DNA from: Deltaproteobacteria bacterium UBA6930
GTDB lineage: Bacteria > Myxococcota_A > UBA9160 > UBA6930
Reading direction: 5' to 3'
DNA length: 6,061 nucleotides
Assembly (NCBI GenBank): GCA_002450755.1
Contig: DKAI01000084.1
Location: 1-6,061 of the forward strand
Below the pieces are notes generated by a model, which saw only the letters and a list, made by a program, of their open reading frames with translations, made no database searches and was not told where the DNA came from. Below, piece by piece: positions 5,020 through 6,061 of the stretch. The stretch's first letter is position 1. Every line of letters starts with the position of its first letter. A program made the position numbers and the translations under genes.

Positions 5020-6061
5020 CTATCTGGGAAATGCCTCTGGTATGCCCCCATCAACTGGCAAGGTTGCACCGGTTGTAGGAGTAAGGTTGCTTGCGAAAAA
5101 TACGACGGCACGTCCTACATGATGAGCATCGACCCGAGTTTTTAATAGGTTTCGTTTCTTGTAAAAATCAGGGAGTTCACCTAACGGAATACCGCGCCTG
5201 CGAGCTCGCTCTGGACCCACTTCATCCCATAAGCCGGATGGAACGGAGCCCGATGAAAATATTGCGTCAGCATTAATTAAATTGACTCTTACCGATAATG
5301 ACGCGAGCTCAATAGCGGATACTTTTGCTATTTGACTTGCGGCTGCCTTGCTTGCACTGTAGGCGCCAAATTCTTGGCCGGGAGAAAAGACATTCTTGGA
5401 AGCGTTCAGAACCACGTTTCCACCAGTCATTTGGAGGCGAAATATTCTTGTAGCTTCTCTGATAGTGTTGAGAACTCCGATATAATTAACTTCGGAAACT
5501 TTCCTGGCCTCTCTGCTGGAAAGTTCTTCAATCCGTTCTACGTATGCGATTCCTGCGTTTGGGACAACTATGTCAACACCCCCAAACGATCTGGAAGTTT
5601 CGTCAAACGCTTCTCTAACAGACTCGTCATTCGTGACATTCATTTCAATTGCCTTGGCGTAGTTACCTTTCATTTCATGATTGATCTCAGCGGCTGTTTG
5701 AGAGGCTCCTTTTTGATTGATATCACAAAGAGCTACTTGAGCTCCTGCTTTGGTGCACTCAATTGCGATTCCGCGGGCAATAGCTCCTGCGCCACCAGTA
5801 ATAAGAGCGACCTGACCGGACAATGGTAGAGTTCGAGCTCCTTTTAGTTTTGCTTGTTCAAGGCTCCAGTATTCCATTTCAAAGAGTTCTCTATCCGTGA
5901 TGGACTCGTATTGACCTACCACTTGAGCGAGTGCCTTAGTAGCCAGGGTGTGTTGTGTTATATCGGCTACTATGTGTGCTTCTTTATATGAAGAGCCGAA
6001 ACATAATGCACCCGCTCCATTTAAAAGAACAACTTTTGGAGAAGATGATAGTTTGTCTTTT
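5020..6061 (-). CDS. bifunctional aldolase / short-chain dehydrogenase, C-terminal part (5' end outside window)
   Basis: The frame stays open from TAG 5020-5022 to the window edge, giving 346 visible residues. A start at GTG 5922 would be false, because the codons upstream of it read as family sequence: PKVVLLNGAGALCFGSSYKE, then EAHIVADITQHT, then the marker LFEMEYWSLEQAKL. That arrangement belongs to fusions of a class II (RhaD/FucA-type) aldolase with an SDR, for example RhaEW/YuxG, which cleaves rhamnulose-1-phosphate and oxidises lactaldehyde. The SDR domain starts near visible residue 80 (GQVALITGG). It has NAG at 168-170, Ser221 in NASKN, and Tyr234/Lys238 in YSASK. It ends with ATLPVDGG and AFPR as in the family. 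The nucleotide motif reads TGGAGAIA, with Ala where TGxxxGxG has its last two Gly. The aldolase domain is off-window, so substrate and full function are unproven. It probably forms an operon with the MaoC-like gene. Confidence 0.88.
   Translation of the reverse strand, partial: KDKLSSSPKVVLLNGAGALCFGSSYKEAHIVADITQHTLATKALAQVVGQYESITDRELFEMEYWSLEQAKLKGARTLPLSGQVALITGGAGAIARGIAIECTKAGAQVALCDINQKGASQTAAEINHEMKGNYAKAIEMNVTNDESVREAFDETSRSFGGVDIVVPNAGIAYVERIEELSSREARKVSEVNYIGVLNTIREATRIFRLQMTGGNVVLNASKNVFSPGQEFGAYSASKAAASQIAKVSAIELASLSVRVNLINADAIFSSGSVPSGLWDEVGPERARRRGIPLGELPDFYKKRNLLKTRVDAHHVGRAVVFFASNLTPTTGATLPVDGGIPEAFPR

Noticed and set aside
5332..5829. 165-codon plus-strand open frame
   Set aside because: It lies wholly antisense to the SDR domain, whose motifs are all intact. 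The predicted product is rich in Cys, Ser and Phe with no recognisable domain, as expected of an antisense shadow.

Overview
This is a bacterial chromosome segment with dense, mostly intact protein-coding genes. By eye the base composition is moderate (near half G+C). It shows no insertion sequence, integrase, phage gene, tRNA, rRNA or CRISPR array. The families present (CaiB-type CoA-transferase, MaoC hydratase, aldolase/SDR fusion, glutamine-dependent NAD synthetase, cold-shock domain) suggest a free-living heterotroph with acyl-CoA metabolism. They do not fix the phylum, so I leave the taxonomy open.

Layout. (1) Plus strand, 1-1272: the last 35 codons of an unrecognised Lys-rich protein, then a complete class III CoA-transferase. 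(2) Minus strand, 1326-2063: a HAD-family hydrolase, convergent with the CoA-transferase. (3) 2064-2308: a divergent regulatory region with promoter-like motifs, two small hairpins and a strong Shine-Dalgarno. (4) Plus strand, 2309-2794: an unusual two-part protein with an unrecognised beta-rich N-terminal domain and a C-terminal cold-shock domain. (5) Minus strand, 6061 down to 2795: an aldolase/short-chain dehydrogenase fusion cut by the window edge, a MaoC-like hydratase 2 nt downstream, and after a gap of about 100 nt a complete two-domain NAD+ synthetase. The NAD synthetase stop codon directly abuts the cold-shock gene stop codon.

How the genes work together. The CoA-transferase and the MaoC hydratase both point to CoA-thioester chemistry. 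The aldolase/SDR fusion makes or uses NAD(P)H and small aldehydes, and NadE completes NAD+ synthesis. A shared pathway is an inference: only the SDR-MaoC pair is spaced tightly enough to be called co-transcribed. No clearly new multi-gene system is visible. The points most worth a second look are the cold-shock fusion with its structured leader, the double Gly-to-Ala change in the SDR nucleotide-binding motif, the SDR-MaoC coupling, and the zero-gap tail-to-tail stops.
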